Positions 38,290 through 47,687 of a stretch of 64,000 nucleotides of DNA are shown here, piece after piece. The notes beneath the pieces were generated by a model. That model searched no databases. It saw only the letters and a program-made list of their open reading frames with translations, and was not told where the DNA came from. How positions within the stretch are numbered: position 1 is the stretch's first letter; the number at the start of each line of letters is the position of its first letter. This DNA is from Neobacillus pocheonensis (GTDB lineage: Bacteria > Bacillota > Bacilli > Bacillales > Cytobacillaceae). The stretch spans positions 2,046,001-2,110,000 of the forward strand of contig JAMQCR010000001.1 in assembly GCA_023702235.1 (NCBI GenBank). Reading direction: 5' to 3'. Position numbers and translations under genes: made by a program.

Positions 38290-38475
38290 TTATCCAAAAA
38301 TAAGTTTTAAAACAAAACCAAATACAGCCATCATAACAGGGATACAGAATAGGAATAGAATATATCCTAAACATCCACCGAATAACTTTCTAGTAAATAA
38401 ATAAAATAGAGATGGGATACCCACCATTGAAAATATTAATAATGCAGTAATGGTGTAACCTTGTAAATCACTCAT
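38290..38475 (-). CDS. 61-residue two-span membrane protein
   Basis: MSDLQGYTITALLIFSMVGI continues into a first helix, a short loop FTRKLFGG, and a second helix of about 22 residues ending KLIFG. AGGAAGAATAAGTA precedes the ATG. No family recognised. Compact spacing to both neighbours supports co-transcription. Confidence 0.65.
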   Translation of the reverse strand: MSDLQGYTITALLIFSMVGIPSLFYLFTRKLFGGCLGYILFLFCIPVMMAVFGFVLKLIFG

Positions 38476-38546
38476 TACTTATTCTTCCTATTGTCATTAC
38501 TTACCATAATTGTTACAGGATCTATAGGGGTTAAGATAAGTGACAT
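38475..38546 (-). CDS. 23-residue ORF, doubtful
   Basis: MSLILTPIDPVTIMVSNDNR plus three residues; its TAA overlaps the next ATG (TAATG). No good ribosome site. It may be a leader that couples translation to the 61-residue gene, or chance. Confidence 0.25.
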   Translation of the reverse strand: MSLILTPIDPVTIMVSNDNRKNK

Positions 38547-38557
38547 TGTTATTAACA

Positions 38558-38830
38558 TTAGTAGAATTTTCTTAGTTGTTTTAACGTACTGTAATAAACA
38601 TTAGGATCAATAGGTGAATCTACTCTATTTTTTATTTCTAGTATAGTTACTGGTATAGTACGTTTACGATATAACCTAGTAAAAGGGTAGTAAGCTATAC
38701 AATAAGCTAACTCCATCATCTTAGGTAGGAAAGCTACGAATAAGTCTTTAATAATCATTATCCCTAAGAAAGTTGTAGCTGCTATTGATACTGCTATGAT
38801 TTCCATATGTGCTAAGAAGAAAGACATCAT
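38558..38830 (-). CDS. 90-residue membrane protein
   Basis: MMSFFLAHMEIIAVSIAATT begins a hydrophobic N-terminal half (about residues 3-40), followed by a basic Tyr-rich half (YYPFTRLYRKRTIPVTILEI) ending TLKQLRKFY. GGAGGAATTTTAA lies before the ATG. The start overlaps the stop of the upstream 23-residue gene. No family recognised. Confidence 0.65.
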   Translation of the reverse strand: MMSFFLAHMEIIAVSIAATTFLGIMIIKDLFVAFLPKMMELAYCIAYYPFTRLYRKRTIPVTILEIKNRVDSPIDPNVYYSTLKQLRKFY

Positions 38831-38898
38831 TTAAAATTCCTCCATTTTCTAATTAATTCATGCCAATAATACTTAATTTCCATTCTTATATTAAACAT
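38827..38898 (-). CDS. 23-residue basic peptide, first gene of the tiny-ORF operon
   Basis: MFNIRMEIKYYWHELIRKWR plus NFK: a strongly basic, aromatic, potentially amphipathic helix. It has a perfect TAGGAGGAATAAGTA ribosome site and overlaps the 90-residue gene by ATGA, so it is very probably translated. First gene after the FNR-type promoter, with a leader of about 88 bases. Confidence 0.6.
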   Translation of the reverse strand: MFNIRMEIKYYWHELIRKWRNFK

Positions 38899-38967
38899 TA
38901 CTTATTCCTCCTATGATTATTAACCACTATTACCGTTACAGCTACAAAGATTAGGCTTCGATTAGCT

Positions 38968-39035
38968 TGTGAACAATTTCACACAATATAGGATTATAAC
39001 AGGTATTTATTATTGTAACTGTGATATTTGTCACA
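38968..39035 (-). promoter_or_regulatory. CRP/FNR-type class II promoter with two perfect operator palindromes
   Basis: Two exact TGTGA-N6-TCACA palindromes: TGTGATATTTGTCACA (39020-39035) and TGTGAACAATTTCACA (38968-38983). On the minus strand a TATAAT (38998-38993) predicts +1 near 38986. This puts the upstream site at -41.5, the canonical class II activator position, and the other at about +10. No good -35 exists, as expected for an activator-dependent promoter. The consensus equals that of Bacillus Fnr and of CRP; low-oxygen control is inferred. Confidence 0.75.
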
Positions 39036-39055
39036 AGTTTGTGAATGAAGATTGT

Positions 39056-39087
39056 GGAAAAAACAAAAGACCGCCCTTTAAGGCAGT
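39056..39087 (-). terminator. Terminator
   Basis: GACTGCC pairs with GGGCGGTC (minus strand, one GU pair) followed by TTTTGTTTTTT. It isolates the tiny-ORF promoter from the helD remnant upstream. Confidence 0.75.
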
Positions 39088-39197
39088 CCTACTTTTAAGC
39101 TTTTACAATTAAAAATATCAATCCTAGCACTGGTTGCGCTAAGATTAATGAAAACGAAAGATACGATTTATCAGATTAAAAGCAAGTGCCTTTTAGG

Positions 39198-40052
39198 TTC
39201 GTCCTATGATCGCAATGGAGTGAAGCTCTTCTTCTTTGAGTAAGGCAATATCTTGTTCTAGCTGCAGCCTAACCTGTTCCAGATTAACAGGGTCTTTTGT
39301 TTTAAATAATGGTTTTTGGCATGTCTAATTACGGGTTCAACCTTTGGCAAGTCTTGGTCGAACAGCTTAAGGATATCATTTGCCAAATTCATGATTTCAA
39401 CGGTTGTTCGGTAGCTTTTTGTAAGACTTGATAATTCGCATTTGGGAAGATCTCTTTCAATACAGGTGCCCAACTATTCAAGCCGCCATAGGAATGAATA
39501 CCTTGTGCTAAATCTCCAACAATGGTAAACAAGTTTGTTTCGAAGCCATCTTTTAATGCTGCAAATTGAAAATAGCTGTAATCCTGCGCCTCATCAATGA
39601 AGATACTTCGCATTTTATATTTTTCATCGATGTTTTCTAAATTGGCCTTCATATAAAATAACGGAGCTAAATCCTCCAGCTCGTATGCATCTCTATCAAA
39701 AATCCGCTGACAATACTTATTTAAAACCCTGCATTCTTGATCTGAAAGAGTAGTTGAATGCATTTATCTTTTCAGGAGAGGACATTAGTTCCTTGTATAA
39801 GGTAAAAATATCTTTCATGACAAACGGTTCCATATATTTTTTAACCGCTGTCTTCGATTCCTTCTCCACCTTAGCTTTTCTTTGTTCTTTCATATCCATG
39901 AGGTCAACCACTTTATGCTTTCTTTTTTCTGGTTGCAGCCTCCTGCTATATAGAATCTTTTCTAAAGCATCATCGTATTTAGTATTGAGTTTTGCTAGCA
40001 TGATGGATTTCTTCTTTTTCAAATCATCTTCTAATAAGGATTTGATTTTCCC
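39198..40052 (-). pseudogene. Partial, degenerate copy of helD
   Basis: Three frames together match the middle of the intact HelD encoded at 55.0-57.3 kb: GKIKSLLEDDLKKKKSIMLA...KYMEPFVMKDIF, FIDEAQDYSYFQFAAL, GDLAQGIHSYGGLNSW and SYRTTVEIMNLANDILKL. DNA similarity to the intact gene is obvious over this whole stretch and ends sharply at both edges. Both ends of the gene are missing and there are at least two frameshifts. A fragment of a duplicated helD. Confidence 0.85.
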
Positions 40053-40292
40053 TAAATCTGTGACACTATATACCAAACAAAATCCTTAGTAATTATTCGC
40101 TTGTTTACAAACATCGTAATTGACACTGGCGGGTTACGTGGCACCACCTAGAAATGGTCCGATAGCTATATGCCATTGCAACAAGTGATAATCCGAAGGC
40201 CATACCGATTTAAAAAATACCAATTCCATTTACTCGCCACCAAAACAGGTGTAATAATGGATGGGTTAATTCTCGTTCATTTCACTTTTTAA

Positions 40293-41476
40293 TTACAATC
40301 CCACAATGACAGGAAGCTCTTTATATCCGTACACAAACGTACTAGGGATCATACGAAGTTTTTTGGTTGTATCCAATTTCATATCCGGTAACGCCCTTAG
40401 CATTTCTGTCATGCATATTTTCGCTTCTAATTTTGCAAGTTGGGAACCAAGACAAAAGTGAACACCAGCTCCAAAAGATAGATGATTATTTGGAGAGCGA
40501 TGGATGTCGAAATCATCTGGTTTGTCAAATGCGTTTTCGTCTCGATTTGCAGAGCCGATCCAGGCATGACTTCTTGCCCTTTTTTTAGATTCATCTCTTT
40601 CAAATTGATATCCTCAGTGACGAAGCGATTCATGCTGTGAACAGGAGAACAATAGCGCAGGGATTCTTCAATGGCTTTAGTTATAAGGGAATTGTCTCTA
40701 TATAGTTGGTTTAGGGTATCCGGATGCTCAAACAGAGTAAGCATGGTATTTGTGATAAGATTTGTGGTGGTTTCATTCCCTGCAACAAGAAGGAGGAAAC
40801 AGAAACTCAATAGCTCTTCTATGGATAACTGCTCTCCATCTACTTCCGCAGTCATTAAAGTGGAAATGATATCGTTTGCGGGATCAATCCGCCGTTGTGC
40901 AACTATTTGCTGGAAATATGTTCGTAGGTCAAGCATTGCCTTTCCTTGCTTAGCAAATAACTTGTTCATTACATTAGGAGATATGTTTTGTGTTCCCGAT
41001 ACTACAATATCAGACCATTTTTTAAACATGTTGCGGTCTTGGCTAGGTACTCCAAGCATTTCAGCAATCACGATTACTGGAAGGGGGTATGCGATTTCTT
41101 CTACAATATCGATCTCGCGTTTTCCTTGCAGAGATGCTAATAATTCGTGTGTAATAGTCGTAATTCTTGGTGCCAGTTCTTGAATCGCTCTTGGAGTGAA
41201 TGCCTGACTGACGAGATTGCGATATCTTCGGTGAGTTGGAGGATCCAAATCTAGCAAAGTTGGAAAAGAACCATTCCTATTTGAACTGAAATGCTTGTAA
41301 TTTTGTAAAACCATTTGGACATCCTCATAACCAAATACGTCCCAGCAATTCCGTTCTGGGTCAAAAGAAATTGGAGCATTTTTTCGCATGTTTTTATACC
41401 AATCATAGGGTGAGTTGGCTCCAACCATCCCTCTCGGTCGCACTAGCAGTCCATAGCTCATTTGTTGTTCCTCCAT
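40293..41476 (-). pseudogene. Cytochrome P450, one frameshift before the haem loop
   Basis: Soluble bacterial P450 of CYP107/109-like appearance. Start is ATG (MEEQQMSYGLLV) after GGAGGGG. The I-helix AGNETTTN, the ExxR motif in EESLRYCSPVHS and FVTEDINLKEMNLKKGQEV are in the first frame. Near 40562 the frame breaks (VMP-GSALQIE); in the next frame the sequence continues WIGSANRDENAFDKPDDF, haem loop FGAGVHFCLGSQLAKLEA, to VIVGL. One base restores about 394 residues. Substrate unknown, no redox partner gene nearby. Confidence 0.85.
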
Positions 41477-41793
41477 CTTGATCCCCTCCATAAATATTGT
41501 CATTCACTGGCCATTCATTCCGTTAATGAATCGTTTTACTTCAACTGGATGGTCTATTCAACCATACAATTTATGTGGTATCCATTATTACTATGATGCT
41601 GTTAAATGGTATAAATAACAGGGCTACCCCTTCTTGCCCTATAGCAAAGGAATACCATCTTCTGGATTGATATGTGCATTCATGCCAAGTAATAAACTTT
41701 TGTCCCCAACGACGGAATAACAGACCTGCTATTTAATGACTTTACCTGGAACACCAAAAAGTATTGGCCATCCAAGCCTTTACCTTTACTACA

Positions 41794-42513
41794 TTACCTA
41801 TCTATCTGCAATGGATAGAAATAGTTGTTTGTCAATTTCCTAATCTTTTCTTCATCCTTATCTTGATAAATGGTAATAAAACATGTTGCGGGACCTGACG
41901 ATTTTAATACATCTAAGACAGTAATCAGACTTTCTTTTGTAAACTTCCTCTCAGTAAACATTTGGTTCATCTCGTGCAAAATTCCTTTTGATCCAACAGG
42001 CCAAATAACCACATCTTTTAGTCTGCTGATCTCTTGAAAAACAGGCAAAGGGACCACTTTATTCTCATGTTCGATTACTTCGTTTCCAACAAGCGGCATT
42101 CCTACAACAGCAAATTTTAATCGTTCAGAGTATGTTAACTCTCTCGTGGTCCCAAAAGGCTTTTTACCAACTACGATTAAACCAACAGCAGATTGTACTA
42201 ACGAAAAATTACTTTCCGTACTGCCAGTAATAGAAACCTCGTTGAAACCCAATTCAAGCAATCCCTTTTGAACTCCGATTACTAGTTCATTCCATACTTT
42301 ATTACCGCAAAAATTATGGATCACTACAGAAACCGGTATTCCCCCTGCTGCGATACATTCCATGACAGCGACTCTAAACGAATAATAGGCGACCGTTTCA
42401 TAAGGGACATGGATATGGTCATCCTTTTTTGCTCCAATGGCACCACTATTATCACTTGCGATGATAAGGGAGCAGCACTCCTCATGAAAAGGAATGCTGA
42501 GAATATCCCTCAT
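41794..42513 (-). CDS. cblS: Alpha-ribazole kinase CblS
   Basis: A 239-residue AIR-synthase/PurM-like ATP-dependent kinase that phosphorylates alpha-ribazole so it can join the cobalamin lower ligand. N-terminal SLIIASDNSGAIGAKKDDHI carries the Asp-rich nucleotide/metal site; GSTESNFSLVQSAVGLIVVG lies in the middle. It overlaps cblT by 4 bases, the CblT-CblS pair described in Bacillales. Last gene of the B12 operon. Confidence 0.85.
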   Translation of the reverse strand: MRDILSIPFHEECCSLIIASDNSGAIGAKKDDHIHVPYETVAYYSFRVAVMECIAAGGIPVSVVIHNFCGNKVWNELVIGVQKGLLELGFNEVSITGSTESNFSLVQSAVGLIVVGKKPFGTTRELTYSERLKFAVVGMPLVGNEVIEHENKVVPLPVFQEISRLKDVVIWPVGSKGILHEMNQMFTERKFTKESLITVLDVLKSSGPATCFITIYQDKDEEKIRKLTNNYFYPLQIDR

Positions 42514-43004
42514 AGTTTTACCTCTCTCTTCGACATCTCCTGTTTGACCAGTGGGGAAATTCGTGGAATCACAATTAGTGCTATGACAGTATTTAGGATC
42601 GAACCAATGAATAGTGAAGGCACAATGGCAAAATAAAAACCTTTATTCATTAAAAAGATAAATGGCAATGGAGCTGCAAATGCATTGCCAAAAACAAATA
42701 GTATACTCGCTAAAATTTTATGATTACTTTTGTAAAGAATTCCAAATATCCATACGAGAGCTGCCATTTCTCCAGCAATCAAAAAATGCATCGAGCCTAA
42801 TGGAAAACCACCTAATAAGGCTGATAACAAATGACCTAATGCACCCACAATGGCACCAGTCCTGCCGCCAAATAAAGCCGCCGCTACAATGGCTGGAAAT
42901 GCATCTAACGCTACACTTCCAACGACTGCTGGGATCTTAATAGCCGCTCCAACCGCAGAAAGAGCGATCATAATGGCAAGCCAGCTGATCATTTTTCCCT
43001 TCAT
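42510..43004 (-). CDS. cblT: Alpha-ribazole transporter CblT (ECF S component)
   Basis: A 164-residue integral membrane protein with five or six helices and the Gly/Ala-rich core of ECF-type substrate-binding components (ALFGGRTGAIVGALGHLLSA, then FPLGSMHFLIAGEMAALVW). ATG of MKGKMISW follows GGAGGAAAAG. It would take up alpha-ribazole for CblS, with which it overlaps; the energising ECF module is presumably elsewhere. It follows pduO with the stop and start nearly touching. Confidence 0.85.
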   Translation of the reverse strand: MKGKMISWLAIMIALSAVGAAIKIPAVVGSVALDAFPAIVAAALFGGRTGAIVGALGHLLSALLGGFPLGSMHFLIAGEMAALVWIFGILYKSNHKILASILFVFGNAFAAPLPFIFLMNKGFYFAIVPSLFIGSILNTVIALIVIPRISPLVKQEMSKREVKL

Positions 43005-43005
43005 T

Positions 43006-43590
43006 CTACTTTTCCTCCTTCCGTTTTCCATCGCTAAATACTTTCGCACTTCGTACATACTCAACGTCATTTACCTGTAAACGGTAATTAATGACCCTTG
43101 CCAATGCAAAGAAATAGTCTGATAGACGATTTAAATATTGAAGTGTGATTTCTGGTGTATTGGGATCTGCTTTCAACAGTTTGACAACTAATCTTTCTGC
43201 TCTTCTTGTGATCGTTCTAGCAATATGAATGGAAGCTGATGGCTTTGAGCCACCCGGTAAAATAAATCGTTCTAGCTCTGGTGATTCCGCTATGTATTCA
43301 TCAATTTTCGTTTCTAAATAATCGATTGACTCTTGATGAAGCATCACGTTTCGCTTTTCAGATACATTAGCAAGCGCCCCGCCACAGTCAAATAATTCAT
43401 GCTGTATTTTTTCAAGATCACCCAGAATGTCCTTGAATAACTTCACATCAAGTTCGGTGATCGCCTGCCCGACAAAGCAATTTACTTCATCGACTGTTCC
43501 GTAAGCTTCTACTCTAGTGTCGTCTTTGTCTACTCTGCCGCCGATAATGCTTGTTCTACCTTTATCACCTGTTTTCGTATAAATTCTCAT
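43006..43590 (-). CDS. PduO-type corrinoid adenosyltransferase
   Basis: A 194-residue enzyme that makes adenosylcobalamin from cob(I)alamin and ATP. The ATP-binding N-terminus is MRIYTKTGDKGRTSIIGGRV with RVEAYGTVDEVNCFVG; the corrinoid-site part is LPGGSKPSASIHIARTITRRAER. Same family as B. subtilis YvqK. 15 bases after the CobU-like gene on the same transcript. Complete length. Confidence 0.92.
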   Translation of the reverse strand: MRIYTKTGDKGRTSIIGGRVDKDDTRVEAYGTVDEVNCFVGQAITELDVKLFKDILGDLEKIQHELFDCGGALANVSEKRNVMLHQESIDYLETKIDEYIAESPELERFILPGGSKPSASIHIARTITRRAERLVVKLLKADPNTPEITLQYLNRLSDYFFALARVINYRLQVNDVEYVRSAKVFSDGKRKEEK

Positions 43591-43605
43591 TTTACTAAAT
43601 CCCCT

Positions 43606-44040
43606 TTATTTAATAGTTTGATTGATTCCATACCAAATGATTTCCATTTTTTCTGCCACTTTGGCGCAATCTTGATACGCCCATCCCGTTACATCGCGCC
43701 ACAATCTATTTTCTTTTTCCATTGGAACGATCCCTTTTGTAATATCTGTTCCAATTACCACTAATTTTCTATTTACCTTTGCTCTTTCCCACATCAGCCA
43801 ATTGCCTAAGCAGCTGTTCCAGATTTTACGGCACTTATTTGCATTAAATTCCCTCGTTAACTTTTTAAGCCATATTTCTATCCCCTCTAGAATAATCAAA
43901 TCTTCTTCCATGGCTGTCAAATCTGTTGGGAGGGGAGCGTGATCATAAGCTGAAAGCCAGCGATCCCCCTTTGTTACCATATATCTGTTTTTTACCCATA
44001 CTCTTTTCCCATTAAAGGCACCACCTGTAATGAAGTGCAT
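43606..44040 (-). CDS. Short CobU-like cobinamide nucleotide-processing protein
   Basis: A 144-residue protein with a degenerate P-loop start (HFITGGAFNGKRVWV), a middle DLIILEGIEIWLKKL and a CobU-like VVIGTDITKGIVPMEKENRLWRDVTGWAYQ. Bacillus genomes often carry this shortened relative next to true cobU. The missing Lys-Ser of the P-loop makes kinase activity doubtful. AGGAGGGGAAACC stands before the ATG. Between the cobC remnant and pduO. Confidence 0.7.
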   Translation of the reverse strand: MHFITGGAFNGKRVWVKNRYMVTKGDRWLSAYDHAPLPTDLTAMEEDLIILEGIEIWLKKLTREFNANKCRKIWNSCLGNWLMWERAKVNRKLVVIGTDITKGIVPMEKENRLWRDVTGWAYQDCAKVAEKMEIIWYGINQTIK

Positions 44041-44059
44041 CGGTTTCCCCTCCTTAACA

Positions 44060-44500
44060 TGTCCCTATCAAATATAAGTTCGAATCCATGTTCATGCGGA
44101 GCATGCCAAGACCAAAATGCTTTTTAATTCGGTGCATATTGTGACAATAAATATCTGACTACCCCGCCATTTGTAATAAGGGCACAGCGTCGAATCTGTT
44201 TTGAGAATTTGATCCCTTATTTTTCTCCAACCACCTTCTTCTCTTTGTGAGAATAGCTGAAAGGTTTCTCCGTGTGGAGGGGAATAATGAAAGGGGTCTA
44301 ACAACCATTGGCAGTATTGTGGATTTTCTTTCAAAGTTTCATACTTAACGGTTACAAGCAGGACACCCATCACGCTTTTGCTCAAAAATGGCCTTTCATC
44401 AATTTCATTATTTTGAACTCCATTTTCTTTGACTTTTCATTTTCTTGGCAACAAAATCAAATCCATTTATCTTTAGATTTCAGCAACCTTTTTCCAGCAA
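44060..44500 (-). pseudogene. Alpha-ribazole phosphatase (CobC) remnant at a deletion junction
   Basis: KYETLKENPQYCQWLLDPFH, SPPHGETFQLFSQREEGGWR and, in a second frame, NGGVVRYLLSQYAP and FWSWHAPHEHGFELIFDRDM are the C-terminal half of CobC (histidine phosphatase). The N-terminal RHG motif with the catalytic His is absent; upstream is about 110 bases of unrelated sequence right after cobU. No cobS is present, although it often sits between cobU and cobC. A deletion that removed cobS and the start of cobC would explain this. Several frameshifts also occur. Confidence 0.7.
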
Positions 44501-44515
44501 CTAAAGGTACCTTCC

Positions 44516-45085
44516 TCATACATTTTTCATGGCAATTGGAATACCAGATTCCACTAAAAATACTTGATCCGCTTCTCTTACCAATTGCTGATGGATTTGT
44601 CCTAGTAATCTTCCATATGTAAAAACTAGATGATTTCTTACTAACGGCTCGTTTAAAATTTCATTACTTACAACAATCAAAGTTTGAACTCTATTCTTTA
44701 AATCGATTATTCCCGAAACAATGCTTTTCTTCACCTTTTCAAAATCAAGCGAACCCCCTTTTCGTTCAACAGAAAACAGTTCATTATTTAAAAGTGTTGT
44801 CACACAATCGAGTAAAATGATCTCTTTTTCACTGAAATTTTCTGCAATCTCACCAATTTCCACGGACTGTTCAACCGTTTTCCAATGATACTGCATTGCA
44901 TTTCGATCTTGCTTATGTTTGAAAATTCTCTCCTTCATTTCTGAATCCGATGGAACACCTGTTGCAAGGTAGATCAGCTGTCCTCCTGTTTGGCGGGCTA
45001 TTTCCACTGCCTTTCTTTCTGCAAAGCTGCTTTTCCCGCTTCTAACTCCTCCAGTTATAAAGATGAATAATGGGGATGACGTCAC
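44516..45085 (-). CDS. cobU: Adenosylcobinamide kinase / guanylyltransferase
   Basis: A 189-residue bifunctional enzyme that phosphorylates adenosylcobinamide and transfers GMP. P-loop is ITGGVRSGKSSFAERKA; the Walker-B-like DCVTTLLNN and VSNEILNEPLVRNHLVFTYGRLLGQIHQQ are typical, as is the terminal VESGIPI. Full length. 93 bases after the BtuD-CbiZ gene, same direction. Confidence 0.9.
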   Translation of the reverse strand: MTSSPLFIFITGGVRSGKSSFAERKAVEIARQTGGQLIYLATGVPSDSEMKERIFKHKQDRNAMQYHWKTVEQSVEIGEIAENFSEKEIILLDCVTTLLNNELFSVERKGGSLDFEKVKKSIVSGIIDLKNRVQTLIVVSNEILNEPLVRNHLVFTYGRLLGQIHQQLVREADQVFLVESGIPIAMKNV

Positions 45086-45178
45086 AGTATAAACACCTCC
45101 AATCGTTTATAGTTTAAAGTTTGATTCCTTTAAACTGTTGATACTCAAACATCTTAGTCCTCGAGTGAATAAAGACAA

Positions 45179-46622
45179 TCACCGTTTGTTCCTCTTTTGT
45201 GAATTATTAATCGCTTTTGTTGTGCATTGATAAACAGCTTTACTGATCAGTTTTCCTAAAGGATGGTTTGTCCCGGCATTTTCTAGCACCTTTCCAGTTT
45301 GACTTGAAGCAATTAAAAAACTATCACTTGATGTACCTCTTACTGAATCCAAAACATCAAGCTTTGCCTTTAAAATTGATTCCGATGACTTGATCATGCT
45401 TTGAATAAATGCCTCCTCTGTCAGTTCGCCATTGACAAAAATCCATGCATTGATGGTGCCTGACACCATTTCATCTGTACGGAAATCACTTTTGGAGGCA
45501 TCGATTGCAACACCAACACTTGCCGTTACCACAACGAATATCGAAAAGTCATTATCCTCATACAGTCCATACGTTAAATCCTCAGGTAGAACTTCCGTTA
45601 TCATTGCCACTGTTTCTGACGGTTCAAATCCTTTTGATCTTAAAAAAAGGCATTTCTAAACGGAGATCTCCACCATGGTCATTTTTCGGAATTAGCCGAT
45701 TTATAAATATATGTTTCCAGCCCGTTCCCGAACCGATCACGCCAGAAGACATGGTCCTTAATGGCATTGGGGTTTTGACCATAATCAACTCATCCAAAAC
45801 CTCGACCATGGATTCATTGATAATAAAATGATTTTCGGGCTTTTTCACTTCCGGCAGCAAAACGATTTGCGGTGCAGCTACTCTAGGATGGGGATGTTGC
45901 TGAATTTCTGTATGATAAACATCTCTTATTCTTTCTTCCTGCAGCACCACATTTGGACGATTATTTATTTTGATTGTACCCTTATCAAGCAGAAGCAAGT
46001 GATCACAATAAAGGCCAGCAAGGTTTAAATCATGAAAAATGGAGATTACCGTTAAACCGTTTTCTGTTGTCCATTGTTTTAATAAATCTAGTAATTCTTT
46101 CTGAAAAGATAGATCTAAATGGTTTGTTGGCTCATCTAACAGAAGAATTTCTGGCTCTTGGGCCAAGCTTTGAGCAAGAAATACCCTTTGTCTCTCGCCG
46201 CCGGATAACTCCAAAATATTTTTGTCCTGAAAGGAGGAAATTCCAGTCTGATTCATCACTCTTTGGACAATCTCTTCATCCGTTTTTGACCATGCTTGAA
46301 ACCAGCCCAATTGGTGTGCATACCTTCCAAGAGAAACGGTTTCTTTCACGGTATATGAAAAAGATTGTGATGAATGTTGAGAAAGAATAGCAACAATTCG
46401 AGCAAGCTGCTTTGTAGAATAATCCTGGAGCCCTTTTCCCTTTATGTTTATTTTCCCTTGTTGTATTGGGAGAACCCCACTAAGCATTTTTAACAAGGTA
46501 GTCTTTCCGCTTCCATTTGGTCCCAAAACACCTATCAATTCCCCTTTATTCACTTCAAAGGATATGTCTTTCAGAACAGATTCACCTGTATAGCCACCTG
46601 AAACCTTTTGAACGGTAAGCAT
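45179..46622 (-). pseudogene. Cobalamin ABC ATPase fused to adenosylcobinamide amidohydrolase (BtuD-CbiZ, YvrA-like), one frameshift
   Basis: N-terminal ABC ATPase: Walker A GPNGSGKTTLLKML, signature LSGGERQRVFLAQSLAQ, Walker B ILLLDEPTNHLDL, H-loop IFHDLNL. After about residue 250 a CbiZ domain follows (MPLRTMSSGVIGSGTGWKH, IFVVVTASVGVAIDASK, GTINAWIFVNGELTEEAFIQ), which removes the side chain from adenosylcobinamide for salvage. The frame breaks in T7 near 45652: FFKIKRI instead of FLRSKGFEPSETVAM. This fusion is known from B. subtilis YvrA. The ATPase half alone could still be made. Confidence 0.9.
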
Positions 46623-46625
46623 CCC

Positions 46626-47687
46626 TTAACCACTTCTTTCCATCCTTTTTCTCTGTAAAAGGATTAATGCAAACACAGGTGCACCAATTAATGCTGTAAT
46701 AACACCAATTGGCAATTCGATTGGAGAGATAATTGTTCTTGAAACAAGATCAGCTAAGATTAGAAATCCGCTGCCGGTTAACATGGATAAAGGGAGAAGA
46801 TGCAAATGATCCGGCCCCCACAATAATCTCGAAAGATGGGGAATGACCAGTCCGACAAACCCAATCGTTCCTGAAACAGCAACGGCCGCCCCGGTTAACA
46901 TGGATCCAGCTGTTAAAATGATCAATTTTCTTTTTTGAACATTGACCCCTAAGTGTTGTGCTCTCTCCTCCCCAAAGGCAAAAGCATTTAATTCTTTCGC
47001 ATTAAAAATAAGAATAGCTGATCCAATCGTAAAAAACGGCAAAATAATCTTTATATAATCCCATCCTCTCATCGAAACACTTCCTAAGAGCCAGGCAATG
47101 ATTTCTCTTAGCTCATCCCCTGTTAAAGCTATCAATAGAGAAATCAGTGCTCCCAGAAACGAACTAAAAATAATCCCCGTTAAAATAATCGTTTCTACCC
47201 TCATCGAATGCTCTATTTTACTAGAAAAATAGAGCACGAAAAAGATCGTGATAAAAGAGGATAAAATACTTAGAACAGGTAAGGTGAAGGAGCCTATAAC
47301 AGGAAACGAAATTTGAAATAATAAGGTTAGGACCGCACCTAATGACGCTCCTGAAGATACACCTAATGTATACGGATCTGCTAACGGGTTTCTTAATAGG
47401 CTTTGAAAGGCAGCTCCTGCAATCGCAAGTGCCGCCCCTACAAGACCGGATAGAATCACTCTAGGTAAACGAATATTTATGACAATAGATTGATTCATAT
47501 GGTCTATTTGGTTTATGGAATGAAACCCTATTAATTTCGAACCGATGATTTTTATGATGCTAAGAATGGGAATGGAGACTGTTCCAATCGACACTCCTAA
47601 CAAAATCGAAATGATCAGAAATACACCAGCCGCAAAATAGGCGAAATATTTATTACTTAAAAACTTCTGGATAGATAGCCTTTGCAA
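46626..47687 (-). CDS. btuC: Cobalamin ABC transporter permease BtuC
   Basis: A 353-residue FecCD/BtuC-type permease with about ten helices. Family motifs are RLPRVILSGLVGAALAIAGA, QSLLRNPLADPYTLGVSSGA, GTIGFVGLVIPHLSRLLWGP and ELPIGVITALIGAPVFALIL. Start overlaps the btuF end by 35 bases, a normal arrangement. Forms the channel of the BtuFCD importer. Confidence 0.92.
   Translation of the reverse strand: MQRLSIQKFLSNKYFAYFAAGVFLIISILLGVSIGTVSIPILSIIKIIGSKLIGFHSINQIDHMNQSIVINIRLPRVILSGLVGAALAIAGAAFQSLLRNPLADPYTLGVSSGASLGAVLTLLFQISFPVIGSFTLPVLSILSSFITIFFVLYFSSKIEHSMRVETIILTGIIFSSFLGALISLLIALTGDELREIIAWLLGSVSMRGWDYIKIILPFFTIGSAILIFNAKELNAFAFGEERAQHLGVNVQKRKLIILTAGSMLTGAAVAVSGTIGFVGLVIPHLSRLLWGPDHLHLLPLSMLTGSGFLILADLVSRTIISPIELPIGVITALIGAPVFALILLQRKRMERSG

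Noticed and set aside
40671..41183. 170-codon plus-strand frame
   Set aside because: Antisense to the P450 gene, whose motifs are clear on the minus strand.
41560..41790. Minus-strand reading LLLGMNAHINPEDGIP in the gap before cblS, like a DUF5995 scrap
   Set aside because: Too short and interrupted by stops; could be chance.
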